Shown piece by piece: positions 63,017 through 64,000 of a stretch of 64,000 nt of DNA. This DNA comes from Comamonas sp. (GTDB lineage: Bacteria > Pseudomonadota > Gammaproteobacteria > Burkholderiales > Burkholderiaceae_C), in the NCBI GenBank assembly GCA_021166775.1, contig JAJPEQ010000013.1, positions 186,001-250,000 on the forward strand, written 5' to 3'. Below the pieces are notes generated by a model. The model was not told the origin of the DNA. It saw only the letters and a list, made by a program, of their open reading frames with translations, and made no database searches. The position numbers and the translations under genes were made by a program. Within the stretch, counting starts at the first letter, position 1, and every line of letters begins with the position of its first letter.

Positions 63017-63038
63017 AAAAAGCACGATCGTACTTTTT
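63017..63038. promoter_or_regulatory. 22-bp palindrome upstream of the fad gene (TetR-type operator candidate)
   Basis: The perfect core ACGATCGT (63024-63031) extends to AAAAAG on the left and CTTTTT on the right, with one mismatched pair. It lies 32 bp before the start of the beta-oxidation gene. Its size and symmetry fit TetR-family repressors of fatty-acid catabolism, but the regulator is not identified. Confidence 0.55.
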
Positions 63039-63069
63039 TGGCGTTTTTTGTTTTGACAAGGAAGACAGC

Positions 63070-64000
63070 ATGACGGCAAGCTACCAGGTGCACGGCAACG
63101 TGGCCGTGATCACCCTCGACAACCCTCCGGTCAACGGACTGGGACTGGCTACGCGGTGCGCCCTCGTTGATGGGCTCGCACGCGCGCAGGTTGACGAGGC
63201 CGTCATGGCCATTGTGCTCACCGGTGCGGGCAAGGCGTTTTCGGGTGGAGCCGACATCAAGGAGTTCGGCACACCCCAGGCCATCCAGGAACCCAACCTG
63301 CTTTCGGTCATCGGCGCCATCGAGCATTGCGTCAAGCCGGTGGTGGCCGCGATCCACAGCGTGGCGATGGGCGGCGGGCTGGAGCTTGCGCTCGGCTGCC
63401 ACTACCGCGTGGTGGCGCCCGGCTGCAATGTGGCCCTGCCCGAGGTCAAGTTGGGCCTGATTCCCGGCGCCGGCGGCACGCAGCGCCTGCCCCGGGTGAT
63501 CGGTGTGGAAGCGGCGCTCAACATGATCGTGAGCGGCGAGCCGGTCAAGAGTGAATTCATTGCGGGCGTGCCGGGGCAAAAGCTGTTCGACAAGCTCACC
63601 GTCTCCACCGAATCGCTGATGGACGAGGCGCTTGCATTTGCGCGCGGCGTGGCCGATGAACATGCCAAGGGCGCCCCGCTGCCGCTGGTGCGCCACCTGC
63701 CGTGCAAACACCCGCAGGGCGATGCTTACTTCCAGTTCGCGCGCAACATGGTCAAGGGCATGGCGAAGAACTTTCCGGCACCCGCCCAGTGCGTGGACGC
63801 GGTGGAGGTGGCGACGAAGAAGAAATTCGCCGACGGTATGGCGTACGAGCGTGAGCACTTCATCAACCTGATGTGGACCAGCGAGTCGCGCGCACTGCGC
63901 CACCTGTTTGTCGCCGAGCGCGCCGCCAGCAAGATCCCCGACGTGCCCTCCGACACCCCGCAGCGCGAAATCAGGAAGGTGGCCGTCATCGGCGCGGGCA
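63070..64000 (+). CDS. Fatty-acid oxidation multifunctional enzyme: enoyl-CoA hydratase / 3-hydroxyacyl-CoA dehydrogenase (3' end outside window)
   Basis: The frame is open to the end of the window (310 codons visible). Residues 1-~190 are an enoyl-CoA hydratase/isomerase domain with both catalytic Glu, Glu105 (GGGLELALG) and Glu125 (ALPEVKLG), and the oxyanion motif GGADIKEFG. At the edge KVAVIGAG begins the NAD-binding domain of 3-hydroxyacyl-CoA dehydrogenase, so it is a FadJ/FadB-type bifunctional protein. AAGGAA lies seven bases before ATG 63070. It is divergent from glnA and preceded by a palindromic operator candidate. Confidence 0.93.
   Translation, partial: MTASYQVHGNVAVITLDNPPVNGLGLATRCALVDGLARAQVDEAVMAIVLTGAGKAFSGGADIKEFGTPQAIQEPNLLSVIGAIEHCVKPVVAAIHSVAMGGGLELALGCHYRVVAPGCNVALPEVKLGLIPGAGGTQRLPRVIGVEAALNMIVSGEPVKSEFIAGVPGQKLFDKLTVSTESLMDEALAFARGVADEHAKGAPLPLVRHLPCKHPQGDAYFQFARNMVKGMAKNFPAPAQCVDAVEVATKKKFADGMAYEREHFINLMWTSESRALRHLFVAERAASKIPDVPSDTPQREIRKVAVIGAG

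Overview
The window is GC-rich chromosomal DNA from a betaproteobacterium, most likely order Burkholderiales, family Comamonadaceae. This rests on gene content and order: ubiE-ubiJ-ubiB, a DUF4212/VC_2705 symporter pair beside ppsA, a second 80-residue IF-1, a SelO-MsrB-YciB-BolA operon, and an acyl-CoA ligase beside a branched-chain-type ABC transporter. The dispersed intergenic repeat described below resembles ones I remember from that family. The assignment is an inference without database support. About 53 protein genes and one tRNA gene are supported. I see no rRNA, CRISPR array, prophage or intact insertion sequence.

Layout. 1-5.5 kb: tail of a type IV pilus minor-pilin cluster (pilW end, pilX, pilY1, pilE). 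5.6-9.7 kb: hemA, a small membrane gene and a large MscS-type channel. 9.8-14.8 kb: a complete glycerol-3-phosphate uptake operon, ugpBAECQ, on the minus strand. 15.1-23.9 kb: serA, a HIT protein, a DUF971 protein, the ubiquinone genes ubiE, ubiJ and ubiB with a Tim44-like gene among them, a sodium:solute symporter, an FmdB zinc-ribbon gene and a DUF502 gene. 23.9-31.2 kb: aspS, two pirins, and the divergent ppsR/ppsA pair. 31.2-39.9 kb: the DUF4212/SSF symporter, FKBP, an HxlR-like regulator, ketopantoate reductase, aceA, psd, infA, tRNA-Pro and an acyltransferase-like membrane protein. 39.9-43.5 kb: selO-msrB-yciB-bolA-ppiC, read leftward; the first four overlap by ATGA junctions. 43.6-50.5 kb: an acyl-CoA ligase and livJ-livH-livM-livG-livF. 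50.5-62.8 kb: a leftward nitrogen-assimilation cluster, glnA, dapF, ntrB, ntrC, a RAYT-like gene, gltB and gltD. 63.07 kb to the end: the start of a fatty-acid beta-oxidation multifunctional enzyme.

How the genes work together. The glnA promoter carries a good sigma-54 element with two strong NtrC sites 22 bp apart upstream. NtrBC encoded two genes downstream should therefore control it, and GS plus GOGAT are made from the same cluster. ppsR encodes the regulator of the PEP synthase encoded divergently next to it. With aceA (glyoxylate shunt), the DUF4212/SSF carrier (often organic-acid transporters), an acyl-CoA ligase and the fad gene, the window is rich in growth on acetate, fatty acids and gluconeogenic substrates.

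Most notable observations: (1) GltB has Gly in place of the middle Cys of its 3Fe-4S ligand motif. (2) The RAYT-like protein beside ntrC has lost both HUH histidines and the tyrosine, yet keeps an open frame and ends inside a GGGGTCAGA repeat. (3) A roughly 46-bp palindromic repeat occurs five times; one copy encodes the C-terminus of GltB and another supplies the stop codon of the HIT gene. (4) LivF has Arg instead of the Walker A Lys. (5) Two palindromes lie exactly 30 bp apart upstream of aceA.
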